64,000 nt of DNA from NCBI GenBank assembly GCA_017303835.1, contig JAFLBI010000001.1, positions 1,488,001 to 1,552,000 on the forward strand, written 5' to 3'. Shown in pieces: positions 1-7,618 of this stretch. A program made the position numbers and the translations under genes. Under the pieces are notes generated by a model. That model saw only the letters and a list, made by a program, of their open reading frames with translations, made no database searches and had not been told where the DNA came from. Each line of letters starts with the position of its first letter. Positions within the stretch are counted from its first letter, which is position 1. Source of the stretch: Chitinophagales bacterium (lineage in GTDB: Bacteria; Bacteroidota; Bacteroidia; Chitinophagales; Chitinophagaceae).

Positions 1-8
1 TGGCCATC

Positions 9-2126
9 TTAGTTTAACTCCAGTTGAATCAATTGTCCTTTTGCAATAGGCTGTCCTGCTAATACAGATTGTTGCTGCACTTTACCACTTCCACGCACCT
101 GCACTTTCAAGCCCATATTCTCACAGGCATAAACCGCATCTTTCAAAGCCATTCCCTTTAACGCAGGCATTTTTTGCTGCTGCATTGGAATGCTACCTGC
201 ATACACCTGCTTATTTACAGATTGTAATTGCATCCACTCATCTGCCCTTCCAGTAGAATCTTTGAATCGGATATTCAGCTTATTTGTAACCATTTGCAAA
301 TCCTGCTTGTATCCCGCGTAGCGGAAAAAGCTACTGTCTGATTGATTGCGGTTTGCCTTCTTATCAACGCCACGTACATAGGTTGCATAAAGTCTATCGG
401 CAATCTCTCTGAATACCGGACCAGCTACATCAGCTCCATAAAATTTCACTGCTTGTGGTTTGTTACGAATCACCACGATACAGCTATACTGTGGGTTCTC
501 TGCGGGGAAATAACCTGCAAATGATGATTGATAAATTTTATCTGCATAACCACGATTACCATTAGCCACCAATGACGTACCTGTTTTACCTGCTGCTTTA
601 TAAGCGGCATTTTGAAATAATCTTCTGGCAGTGCCATATTCAGAATGACAAACACCTTCCAGACAAACTTTCAGTTGTTGCAATGTTTGCGCACTTACTA
701 ATTGTTCATTTAATATGATTGGTTGAAACTCACGCACCGTAACACCTTGATCCTTGATCGACTTAACCAAATAAGGCTTTACCAGTTTACCATTATTGGC
801 AACGGCATTATACAGCATCAAGGTCTGGAGCGGACTAACAGACAAGTTGTATCCAAAAGCCATCCAAGGCAAAGTAGTCGCACTCCAATAACGTGTGCCC
901 GGCTTGTAGATAACAGGATTACGCTCACCGCGCAAATCAATACCTGTTACTGTATCTAAACGCATTTTGCTGAGGTGACGAATAAACTGAGATGGCGCAT
1001 TACCATAATGCTGCAGTGCCAACTTCGCCATGCCCACATTGGAGCTTAATTCAAAAGCCTGCTCAACAGTTACATTGCTACGGCCATGCTGCTCACTATC
1101 AAATACCGTTCTATCAGCTACCTGCCATTTACCGCCTTCCAGGTTCACTTGATTATTCAAACCAACTTTTTTGTCTTCCAACAAAGCCATCATGGTTGCC
1201 AGCTTAATGGTAGAACCAGGCTCAGAAGGATTGATGGCGTAATTAAAATCTTCCCAGTATGTACCATCAGTTCTGCGACCAAGATTGGCGATGGCTTTAA
1301 TTTTACCTGTAGCCGTTTCCATCACTATGGCACAACCATGTACTGCTTCGTTAGCAGTCATCATTTTCAATAATGCATTCTCTGTTACTTCCTGAATGAA
1401 TACATCGAGTGTTGTTACCACATCTTTGCCATTCTCAGGCTCAATTTGCATGGACTCATCCTCAACAGGCACACCTACACCACCGGCGATTCTGCGCACC
1501 AATCTTCTACCGCTTCTGCCTTTCAGCACTGTATCATAAGACAGTTCCAATCCTACTTTAAAAGAATCTCTCGCTAAACCGATGGTTCTGAAAGCGAGCA
1601 TGGGATAAGGATTCATGCGGACGCTTCTGTTCTCAGGAATAAAACCACTCTTGTTTCTACCTTGACGCACCAGCGGAAATTCCATAATCTGCTGATACTC
1701 GCGATATGACACTTTCTTACGCAGCGGGAAATAACCCAATTGCTCTTTGTAACCCTGCTGCAGCATGCGCTTGTATTCAGCAGGAGTCATATCCTTGAAG
1801 AGATTGGATAAACAGTAGCTCAATGAATCTAAGTTCTCGCGGAAACGCTTGCCGTTATTTTCACGCAAACCTTTAGCGCGGAAATCAATATAAAAATCAA
1901 ACTCTGGCACACTAGTGCTCAGCATTTCACCATCTTCACTATATATAGTACCACGCTCTGCATCGATGATTTCTACTCCTTGATGCAGACTATCACTAAG
2001 ACTTCTCCAGTAAGCACCCTGTACCTGTTGAATGTAGAATGCCTTGCCAAAAATGAACAAGCATACTACGATCACCAGGATAAACACCAGGTATACGCGC
2101 CAGAGTATGTCTTTTTTAACCTCCAT
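9..2126 (-). CDS. ftsI: FtsI/PBP-type penicillin-binding transpeptidase with PASTA domain
   Basis: This is a septal peptidoglycan DD-transpeptidase that cross-links stem peptides at the division site. The 705-residue protein has one N-terminal membrane anchor (about residues 10-30), a dimerisation region, and a transpeptidase domain. All three active-site motifs are present: STIK with the acylated Ser305 and Lys308, SSN at 361-363, and KTG at 514-516. A single PASTA-like repeat occupies about residues 652-705. It is the last gene in the leftward mraZ-rsmH-ftsL-ftsI run, 9 bases after the ftsL-like gene, and the classical dcw order predicts murE beyond the left edge of the window. The C-terminal PASTA domain is common in Bacteroidota and Gram-positive homologues but absent from E. 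coli FtsI. The family call is firm; FtsI rather than another class B PBP rests on gene context. Confidence 0.93.
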   Translation of the reverse strand: MEVKKDILWRVYLVFILVIVVCLFIFGKAFYIQQVQGAYWRSLSDSLHQGVEIIDAERGTIYSEDGEMLSTSVPEFDFYIDFRAKGLRENNGKRFRENLDSLSYCLSNLFKDMTPAEYKRMLQQGYKEQLGYFPLRKKVSYREYQQIMEFPLVRQGRNKSGFIPENRSVRMNPYPMLAFRTIGLARDSFKVGLELSYDTVLKGRSGRRLVRRIAGGVGVPVEDESMQIEPENGKDVVTTLDVFIQEVTENALLKMMTANEAVHGCAIVMETATGKIKAIANLGRRTDGTYWEDFNYAINPSEPGSTIKLATMMALLEDKKVGLNNQVNLEGGKWQVADRTVFDSEQHGRSNVTVEQAFELSSNVGMAKLALQHYGNAPSQFIRHLSKMRLDTVTGIDLRGERNPVIYKPGTRYWSATTLPWMAFGYNLSVSPLQTLMLYNAVANNGKLVKPYLVKSIKDQGVTVREFQPIILNEQLVSAQTLQQLKVCLEGVCHSEYGTARRLFQNAAYKAAGKTGTSLVANGNRGYADKIYQSSFAGYFPAENPQYSCIVVIRNKPQAVKFYGADVAGPVFREIADRLYATYVRGVDKKANRNQSDSSFFRYAGYKQDLQMVTNKLNIRFKDSTGRADEWMQLQSVNKQVYAGSIPMQQQKMPALKGMALKDAVYACENMGLKVQVRGSGKVQQQSVLAGQPIAKGQLIQLELN

Positions 2127-2135
2127 TCCTTAGGA

Positions 2136-2471
2136 CTAATGCGTTTTCTCGAGTTGTAATCTTTGCGGCATTTCTTTTGGTATCTCCAAGCCCATTGGTG
2201 TTACCGCTTTCACCAATTGCGCTTCTTCTGTTCTGAACATCACTTCACGCTTCACTGTCTTGTATTCAAACTGCAGCTGCTTGATTTCATCTTCTGTTCT
2301 ATCAATATCGCGCAGCATCTTATCTGCTACATGTCCGTTCGCGATATACACTACCGCCAGCACTGCGAGGAAAAGAAAGAAACCAGTGTTGTCAACAATC
2401 CACTGTCCGCCCAAACCCTTGAGCGGATTGAGCTTCGTACGCTTTTGTTCTGTTGATACGGTTTCGTTCAT
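2136..2471 (-). CDS. ftsL: FtsL-like cell division protein
   Basis: This small bitopic membrane protein of 111 residues has a cytoplasmic N-terminus of about 28 residues, one hydrophobic segment (around residues 30-50, rich in Phe, Leu, Val and Ala), and then a charged stretch with heptad character up to about residue 90. Its topology, size and position between rsmH and ftsI are those of FtsL, which forms the FtsQLB complex that activates FtsWI at the septum. Sequence identity to proteobacterial FtsL is not obvious. Bacteroidota carry a divergent family annotated as FtsL-like, and this assignment leans on synteny. It begins 2 bases after the rsmH stop and is clearly co-transcribed. Confidence 0.8.
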   Translation of the reverse strand: MNETVSTEQKRTKLNPLKGLGGQWIVDNTGFFLFLAVLAVVYIANGHVADKMLRDIDRTEDEIKQLQFEYKTVKREVMFRTEEAQLVKAVTPMGLEIPKEMPQRLQLEKTH

Positions 2472-2473
2472 CC

Positions 2474-3418
2474 TTATTTTTTTTCAGCCACACGCAGTTT
2501 AGCGCTGCGACTTCTGGTATTTTGTTTTTGCTCTGCCTCAGTAGCCACCAAAGGTTTTTTGGTGATCACTTGCAGCGGATTATGCTTCTCCACAGACAAC
2601 AAGGGGTTATCAGGCAATTCATCAAAACTGCCCTGACGGAAAAAGTTCTTTACGATCCTGTCTTCAATGGAGTGAAAGGTGATGATGGCTGCGCGCCCAC
2701 CTTTCTTCAGCACAGCAGGAAGCTGCTGCAGCATTTCCCTTAAAGCACCCATCTCGTCGTTTACCTCAATCCGCAATGCCTGAAATACCTGGGCCAGATA
2801 CTTGTTGGGATTTCCCTTTACCACCGGTGCAATCATCGCTTTGAACTGATCAATGGTTTGCAACGCATGTGCACCTCTGCTTTCTACGATATGCTTAGCG
2901 AGTGTTCTGGAATTGCTGACTTCACCATACTGCTCAAACAATTTGTGTAATTGTTGCTCTGTATAGCTTTTCACCACATCAGCAGCACTAGTTTCCTGAC
3001 GCTGATCCATCCGCATATCAAGCGGACCATCAAAACGTGTAGAGAAACCGCGCGTGCCTTCATCAAACTGATGACTGCTAACACCCAGATCGGCCAGCAC
3101 ACCATCTACCTCCGTGATTTTATACAAACGGAGAAAGCGCTGGATATGTCTAAAATTCTGTGGCACAAATAACACACGTGCATCTTCAGGAAGATTGCTT
3201 TGTGCATCTGCATCCTGATCAAAAGCAATCAGCTTTCCATCAGGGCCCAGCTGTTCCAGAATGCCTCTGCTATGACCACCACCACCAAATGTGCAATCCA
3301 CATACACACCCGCTGGTTTGATCTGCAAGGCTTCCAGGCTTTCGCGGTAGAGGACGGGGATATGATAAGTAGATGAGGCGGCTGACGAGTTAGCGGTTGG
3401 TTTTGGTTGCTGCATCAT
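2474..3418 (-). CDS. rsmH: 16S rRNA (cytosine(1402)-N(4))-methyltransferase
   Basis: RsmH (MraW) transfers a methyl group from S-adenosylmethionine to N4 of C1402 in the 16S rRNA P site. The SAM-binding glycine-rich motif DCTFGGGGHS lies near the N-terminus, and the family motifs LADLGVSSHQ and FHSIEDRIVK follow. The reading frame is open further upstream, to 3439, inside mraZ, but the double ATG at 3418 and 3415 sits one base after the mraZ stop codon, so I place the start there (314 residues). The gene belongs to the leftward division cluster and presumably shares the MraZ-controlled promoter upstream of mraZ. Confidence 0.93.
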   Translation of the reverse strand: MMQQPKPTANSSAASSTYHIPVLYRESLEALQIKPAGVYVDCTFGGGGHSRGILEQLGPDGKLIAFDQDADAQSNLPEDARVLFVPQNFRHIQRFLRLYKITEVDGVLADLGVSSHQFDEGTRGFSTRFDGPLDMRMDQRQETSAADVVKSYTEQQLHKLFEQYGEVSNSRTLAKHIVESRGAHALQTIDQFKAMIAPVVKGNPNKYLAQVFQALRIEVNDEMGALREMLQQLPAVLKKGGRAAIITFHSIEDRIVKNFFRQGSFDELPDNPLLSVEKHNPLQVITKKPLVATEAEQKQNTRSRSAKLRVAEKK

Positions 3419-3419
3419 G

Positions 3420-3884
3420 TCAACTTTTCGGTGCATCATCTTTTTTGGTCATCACATCCTGCGCCAGGTTACTGAAAGCTTCGGGAGAGAAATCCTCAAA
3501 GAGCTGTTTGTACTTACCGGCATCCCAGATTTCGATTTTGTCGAGGGCAGCCACAAGGATGATATCCTTGCTTAAGCCAGCGAACTCCTTCAGTGTAGGT
3601 GGCAACAACAAACGACCGGCTGCGTCCAGCTCGATCTCGGTAGCGCCACCCAGAAACTGGCGACGGAATTCGCGTACTTTTGGGTCGAAATCATTTAACT
3701 GGTTAATCTTATTCATGATCGGTTCCCAACTTTTCATCGGGTACAGGGTGAGGCATTTTTCAAAACCTCTGGAAATAATGAAGCGGTTCTCACCTTCTGT
3801 CAGCTGCTTTTTAAAGCCGGCAGGCAGGAGGAAGCGACCTTTCGCGTCAACTGTTGCTTCATATTCTCCGAGGAAACCGATCAT
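3420..3884 (-). CDS. mraZ: Division/cell wall cluster transcriptional regulator MraZ
   Basis: MraZ is a DNA-binding regulator that represses its own dcw operon. The 154-residue protein has the usual two tandem SpoVT/AbrB-like domains, each with a D-x-x-G-R core (DAKGR near residue 15 and DAAGR near residue 90). It is the first gene of the leftward cluster, with rsmH starting one base after its stop. Immediately upstream is a regular array of GTGK half-sites at 10-base spacing (annotated separately), the expected MraZ operator. Length and domain arrangement are typical. Confidence 0.95.
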   Translation of the reverse strand: MIGFLGEYEATVDAKGRFLLPAGFKKQLTEGENRFIISRGFEKCLTLYPMKSWEPIMNKINQLNDFDPKVREFRRQFLGGATEIELDAAGRLLLPPTLKEFAGLSKDIILVAALDKIEIWDAGKYKQLFEDFSPEAFSNLAQDVMTKKDDAPKS

Positions 3885-4155
3885 GTGAATAAATTCAATT
3901 AAGATTTACCATTTATTGACACAAAATAACACTTTTTACCACTTTTACCCCAAATCTGGAAGCACTGTATTTTTCCACAAAAAACAATGAGCTACAATGC
4001 TTTGTAGGCTTGATTTTGCTCGATTTTATTGCGTTTCACTCGTTCAATTCATGTGAATAGCTGTGGATAACCCGTGAAGAAGCCGAAAACATTGGTGAAT
4101 AAGGCTTCAAACGCCCCCAAAACATACCAAAATCAGCCATTTTACCTGTGCATAA
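3884..4155. promoter_or_regulatory. Cluster of four DnaA-box matches
   Basis: Four exact matches to the relaxed DnaA box TTWTNCACA fall in the mraZ-queA intergenic region: TTATTCACA on the minus strand (3884-3892), TTTTCCACA on the plus strand (3971-3979), the perfect consensus TTATCCACA on the minus strand (4062-4070), and TTATGCACA on the minus strand (4147-4155). They are spaced 87, 91 and 85 bases apart. Two further sites with one mismatch lie at 4052-4060 and 4094-4102. An AT-rich stretch spans roughly 3886-3946. This could be a replication-origin-like region or a DnaA-controlled division promoter. Between mraZ and the queA start the 460-base interval holds only these sites, the MraZ-type repeats and the queA promoter; I see no gene in it. 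Confidence 0.5.
3918..3952 (-). promoter_or_regulatory. Probable MraZ operator upstream of mraZ
   Basis: Read on the minus strand, four 5-mers occur with an exact 10-base period: TGGGG, GTGGT, GTGTT and GTGTC, each separated by a 5-base A/T-rich spacer. Their plus-strand positions begin at 3948, 3938, 3928 and 3918. MraZ of other bacteria binds tandem GTGGG-type repeats separated by 5-base spacers, so autoregulation of the division cluster is likely. The array ends about 30 bases before the mraZ start codon. Binding is inferred from this pattern only. Confidence 0.65.
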
Positions 4156-4252
4156 GCTACAGCAATTAGCAAGCCCAGCCCCTACGCTGTGGGTTACTAA
4201 ATGACCACTTGACCCTTAAAAAAGGGCTCAAAATGCCTGATTTCCTGTTTTT

Positions 4253-4267
4253 GTGGTAAAAAGTGGA
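4253..4267 (+). promoter_or_regulatory. Second MraZ-type repeat pair upstream of queA
   Basis: GTGGT (4253-4257) and GTGGA (4263-4267) are separated by AAAAA, giving the same 10-base period as the operator in front of mraZ but on the opposite strand. It lies about 45 bases upstream of the likely queA promoter. It may let MraZ act on queA, or be a remote operator for mraZ. Only two half-sites are visible. Confidence 0.35.
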
Positions 4268-4310
4268 GGATTATCCCGCCTCGTTGTAGCTAACCACCTT
4301 TGAAAGCAGC

Positions 4311-4338
4311 TTTGGCCCCTTTACCGCCCGTATCTTTG
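4311..4338 (+). promoter_or_regulatory. queA promoter (Bacteroidota type)
   Basis: TATCTTTG at 4331-4338 matches the Bacteroidota -7 box TAnnTTTG exactly, and TTTG at 4311-4314 could serve as the -33 element, although the 16-base spacing is a little short. The -7 box ends 6 bases before the ATG at 4345, so transcription would start at or next to the start codon. This argues against the in-frame ATG at 4300, which lies upstream of the promoter. Confidence 0.6.
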
Positions 4339-4344
4339 CGGCCC

Positions 4345-5586
4345 ATGCATCCAAAAGACATCTCCATACATGACTTTACCTACGATTTACCTGAAGATAG
4401 GATTGCCAAATACCCTTTAGAAGTTCGCGACCAGAGCAAACTCTTGGTATGGAAGTCGGGAGAGATCACTGAAAGTATCTACCAACACTTGCATGAGCAA
4501 TTACCTGCAGATAGCTTATTGGTTTGTAATAATACCAAGGTGGTTGAAGCCAGACTACTATTTCAGAAAGCAACCGGTGGACAAATTGAGATTTTCTGTT
4601 TGGAGCCCGATGATCGATATAGCGATATCACCACCGCTATGCTCTCGCGCGGAGAAGTGTATTGGCGCTGCTTGATTGGTGGTGCGAAAAAATGGAAAGA
4701 AGGGAGCTTGGTTTTAGATGTTTCTTATAAAGGACAAACACTCACCATTCATGCCACTAAAGCAGCAAGTCTGCATGATTGTTTCCTCATTCATTTTACT
4801 TGGAATCAAGCTAATCTCAGTTTTGCAGAAGTATTGCATGCAGCAGGTTCTATTCCGCTTCCGCCTTATTTAAATAGGGCAACAGAAGCAAGTGATGCAG
4901 AAAGGTATCAAACAGTATACGCACAACATGATGGCTCTGTTGCTGCACCTACAGCTGGATTGCACTTTACAGAACGCGTACTCAATAATCTTGCAACAAA
5001 AAATATTCATCCTGCATTTGTTACACTGCATGTTGGTGCAGGCACATTCAAGCCTGTGAAAGCAGCAAAACTGGAAGATCATGATATGCATGCTGAATGG
5101 ATAGATGTAGATGCATCACTCATTCAACAATTACTACAGGCTTCTGGAAAAATTATCGCCGTAGGCACAACATCCCTACGCACCATTGAAACATTGTATT
5201 GGATGGGGGTGAAAATTGTACATCATACGCAACAACACAGCATCGCTACAATTACGATAGATGATTTAGTGATGCATCAATGGGATGCTTATGCACTACC
5301 TCAAGACATCAATAGAATAGTAGCATTGAAAGCTTTATTGGATTGGATGCAAACACATCAGACTACAAGATTGATGTGCAAAACTCAAATCCTGATTGCA
5401 CCGGGATATCGCATTCGAATGGCAGATGCGTTGATTACAAATTTTCATCAGCCTCAATCTACTTTACTCCTATTGATATCAGCCGTTGTTGGGGATGCAT
5501 GGAAAAAGATTTACGCCCATGCGCTTGCCAACAATTATCGCTTTCTTAGCTATGGAGATGGTAGCTTGCTGTGGTGCAAAGACTAA
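4345..5586 (+). CDS. queA: S-adenosylmethionine:tRNA ribosyltransferase-isomerase QueA
   Basis: QueA transfers and isomerises the ribosyl group of SAM onto preQ1 in tRNA to give epoxyqueuosine, the penultimate queuosine step. I start it at the ATG at 4345 (413 residues), because the earlier ATG at 4300 would encode 15 poorly family-like residues over the promoter. The family signatures are present: the N-terminal DFTYDLPEDRIAKYP, VCNNTKVVEARL, the GSVAAPTAGLHFT core and the C-terminal ITNFHQPQSTLLLL. Its stop codon overlaps that of the convergent histidine kinase gene in the tetranucleotide CTAA. Confidence 0.95.
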   Translation: MHPKDISIHDFTYDLPEDRIAKYPLEVRDQSKLLVWKSGEITESIYQHLHEQLPADSLLVCNNTKVVEARLLFQKATGGQIEIFCLEPDDRYSDITTAMLSRGEVYWRCLIGGAKKWKEGSLVLDVSYKGQTLTIHATKAASLHDCFLIHFTWNQANLSFAEVLHAAGSIPLPPYLNRATEASDAERYQTVYAQHDGSVAAPTAGLHFTERVLNNLATKNIHPAFVTLHVGAGTFKPVKAAKLEDHDMHAEWIDVDASLIQQLLQASGKIIAVGTTSLRTIETLYWMGVKIVHHTQQHSIATITIDDLVMHQWDAYALPQDINRIVALKALLDWMQTHQTTRLMCKTQILIAPGYRIRMADALITNFHQPQSTLLLLISAVVGDAWKKIYAHALANNYRFLSYGDGSLLWCKD

Positions 5587-6911
5587 GGCTTGGCCTTTAG
5601 GGGAATTTCAACAATAAAGCTGGAACCTTTACCGGGCGTACTATCTACTTTGATACGGCCTTTGTGCGCGTCAATCACTGACTTCACATAGCTCATACCC
5701 AGACCAAAGCCCTTAACATTGTGTACATTACCGGTATGTGCACGATAGAATTTCTCGAAAATCCTTTTTACCGTCTCTTTATTCATACCAATACCATTAT
5801 CCTCAATGCGTATGACCATATGTTTATGCGTACTATGTGTACTGATGCGGATCAGCAGTTGTTCTTTAGAATACTTAATGGCATTATCCAATAAATTGGA
5901 AAGCATATTGGTAAAATGCGTTTCATCTGCCTCTACAACATGTGTTGCGGCATTCAGCTTCCACTCAACACTACCCTGCTTATCTGCCAACTGTAATTCG
6001 TAATTGTCTACCAGACTGTGCAACAACAAATGCACATCAATCTCTATTGGCTGTAACCTCAATTCCTGACGATCCATTAAAGCTGATTGCAGAATGGTTT
6101 CCACATGTTTATTCATGCGTACATTCTCTTCTTTGATGATACTCGTAAAATAATCCAGCTTCTCTTTATTGCTTTGCACTTTCTCGTTTCGCACAGCATC
6201 TACAGCTAAAGCGATGGTTGCCAGCGGCGTCTTGAGCTCATGCGTCATATTATTGATGAAATCACTTTTGATTTCGCTCAGCTTCTTTTGATTCAATAAT
6301 GCGGAAAGCGTAATGTAAAATGCTGTAAAAATAACCAGCATGAAAACCACAGCGCCTACTATTACCCAACGCAAAGATTCCCACACCTGCACATTGAAGT
6401 CTGGCACAATCAATGCAAGATTCTCATAGCTATTCATTGCATCTAATTCCATCAAAGATTCCGGGATGATGGCATAAAATCTCAGCTTATTGTGCGTAGT
6501 ATCATAAAACTTCTGTGCGAAATTATTTGAGACCATTTCAGCATTACCATACATGTTGATGATGGCAAACTCAACATCCACTTTCTCAATACCGGAACCC
6601 TTTAGAGCTTGATGAATTTTCTCTTCAATATCCTTTTTGCTGAATTTTTCTGCAACACTTGGCGTTTTCAATAAGCGCATGGATAAATCAGAACCGATTC
6701 CAAATCGCTTGAGCAGACTACGTTTACCCGGAATGGTATACATGGCTCGACTCAAATCTGCAGAAACCGCCACACCTGCTTCATCCACCTTAGAAAGAAT
6801 CTGCCCCTTTCTTACCTCAAGGATATTCTTCACCCAGGAGACTTGTAAAACCACAAGTCCCAACAAGGAAATAGAAATCAAAATAACAATGAGGGGTAAA
6901 GTTCTCTTCAT
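5583..6911 (-). CDS. Sensor histidine kinase, no adjacent response regulator
   Basis: A 442-residue membrane sensor kinase. A first transmembrane helix (about residues 5-26) and a second (about 180-203) enclose a periplasmic sensor region of about 150 residues without a recognised fold. The HisKA dimerisation domain carries the phospho-acceptor His224 in NNMTHELKTPL. The HATPase domain follows with N, G1 and G2 boxes (DNAIKYS, DNGIGM, GFGLGMSYV). No response-regulator gene lies next to it: queA is convergent downstream and the divergent YqgE gene is upstream, so its partner must be elsewhere. The stimulus is unknown. Confidence 0.9.
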   Translation of the reverse strand: MKRTLPLIVILISISLLGLVVLQVSWVKNILEVRKGQILSKVDEAGVAVSADLSRAMYTIPGKRSLLKRFGIGSDLSMRLLKTPSVAEKFSKKDIEEKIHQALKGSGIEKVDVEFAIINMYGNAEMVSNNFAQKFYDTTHNKLRFYAIIPESLMELDAMNSYENLALIVPDFNVQVWESLRWVIVGAVVFMLVIFTAFYITLSALLNQKKLSEIKSDFINNMTHELKTPLATIALAVDAVRNEKVQSNKEKLDYFTSIIKEENVRMNKHVETILQSALMDRQELRLQPIEIDVHLLLHSLVDNYELQLADKQGSVEWKLNAATHVVEADETHFTNMLSNLLDNAIKYSKEQLLIRISTHSTHKHMVIRIEDNGIGMNKETVKRIFEKFYRAHTGNVHNVKGFGLGMSYVKSVIDAHKGRIKVDSTPGKGSSFIVEIPLKAKP

Positions 6912-6916
6912 TCCGG

Positions 6917-6924
6917 CAAATATA
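6917..6924 (-). promoter_or_regulatory. -7 box of the histidine kinase gene
   Basis: On the minus strand TATATTTG matches TAnnTTTG exactly and ends 5 bases before the kinase ATG at 6911, giving a leaderless or nearly leaderless transcript. No clear -33 element was found. Confidence 0.5.
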
Positions 6925-7029
6925 AAACGTCGATTTTTGCGAAATCTTGTTTACGCCTACGTTTACCAGTATTTTAACTGCCAAAACTGTATTTTTCGGG
7001 CAGAAAAAATCCTTACCTTAAATCAAGCA

Positions 7030-7581
7030 ATGGACACTGTAACGAATGGAACAATCCTGATTTCAGATCCTTTTTTAAAGGATCCCAATTTTGTTCGCAC
7101 CGTCGTGTTGCTCTGTGATCATGAAGCTAGTGGCACATGCGGATTTGTACTTAACCGAAAGACAGAAGATACCGTTAGCGATTTGATTACAGATATGGAA
7201 GGCTGCGATTTCCCCGTATATTATGGCGGCCCAGTACAAACTGATACTGTTCACATTTTACATCGCAGGCCAGATTTGATCACCGACTCTATTGAAGTTG
7301 TACCCGGCGTTTTCTGGGGTGGCGATTTCACGCAAGTAATACAATACATTCATGCTGGTCTGATTCAGGAAACAGATATCCGATTTTACATAGGTTATAG
7401 TGGCTGGGGTGAAGGCCAGTTAAATGAAGAACTGGAGGAAAAAAGTTGGATCACTAGTCAGGGTTCCGAAAAACTCGTCTTCTTCCCACAACCAGAACTA
7501 ATCTGGAAAGAAGCGCTAAAAGAGTTGGGCGGTGAATATCAGCAACTCATACATTATCCCTTAGACCCACAACTGAATTAA
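7030..7581 (+). CDS. yqgE: YqgE/AlgH family protein
   Basis: A 183-residue protein of the YqgE/AlgH (DUF179) family, whose members are widespread but have no settled biochemical function. The conserved features are the opening GTILISDPFLKDPNF, GFVLNR, the YYGGPV motif, and YSGWGEGQLNEEL in the second half. The reading frame is open upstream to 6637, but that part overlaps the kinase gene antisense and does not resemble the family, so I use the ATG at 7030. The gene is monocistronic and ends at a strong hairpin shared with the convergent subtilase gene. Confidence 0.9.
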   Translation: MDTVTNGTILISDPFLKDPNFVRTVVLLCDHEASGTCGFVLNRKTEDTVSDLITDMEGCDFPVYYGGPVQTDTVHILHRRPDLITDSIEVVPGVFWGGDFTQVIQYIHAGLIQETDIRFYIGYSGWGEGQLNEELEEKSWITSQGSEKLVFFPQPELIWKEALKELGGEYQQLIHYPLDPQLN

Positions 7582-7584
7582 CAA

Positions 7585-7614
7585 AAACGCCCCCGCAGCA
7601 TTGCGGTGGCGTTT
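7585..7614. terminator. Bidirectional terminator hairpin
   Basis: A 13-base stem with one C-T mismatch (arms 7585-7597 and 7602-7614, loop GCAT) is flanked by A and T runs on both sides. It lies in the 37 bases between the convergent yqgE and subtilase genes and probably stops transcription from both. Confidence 0.75.
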
Positions 7615-7618
7615 GATT

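Noticed and set aside
6637..7029. Upstream extension of the YqgE gene by 131 residues
   Set aside because: It is antisense to the sensor kinase and has no family similarity; the family start matches the ATG at 7030.
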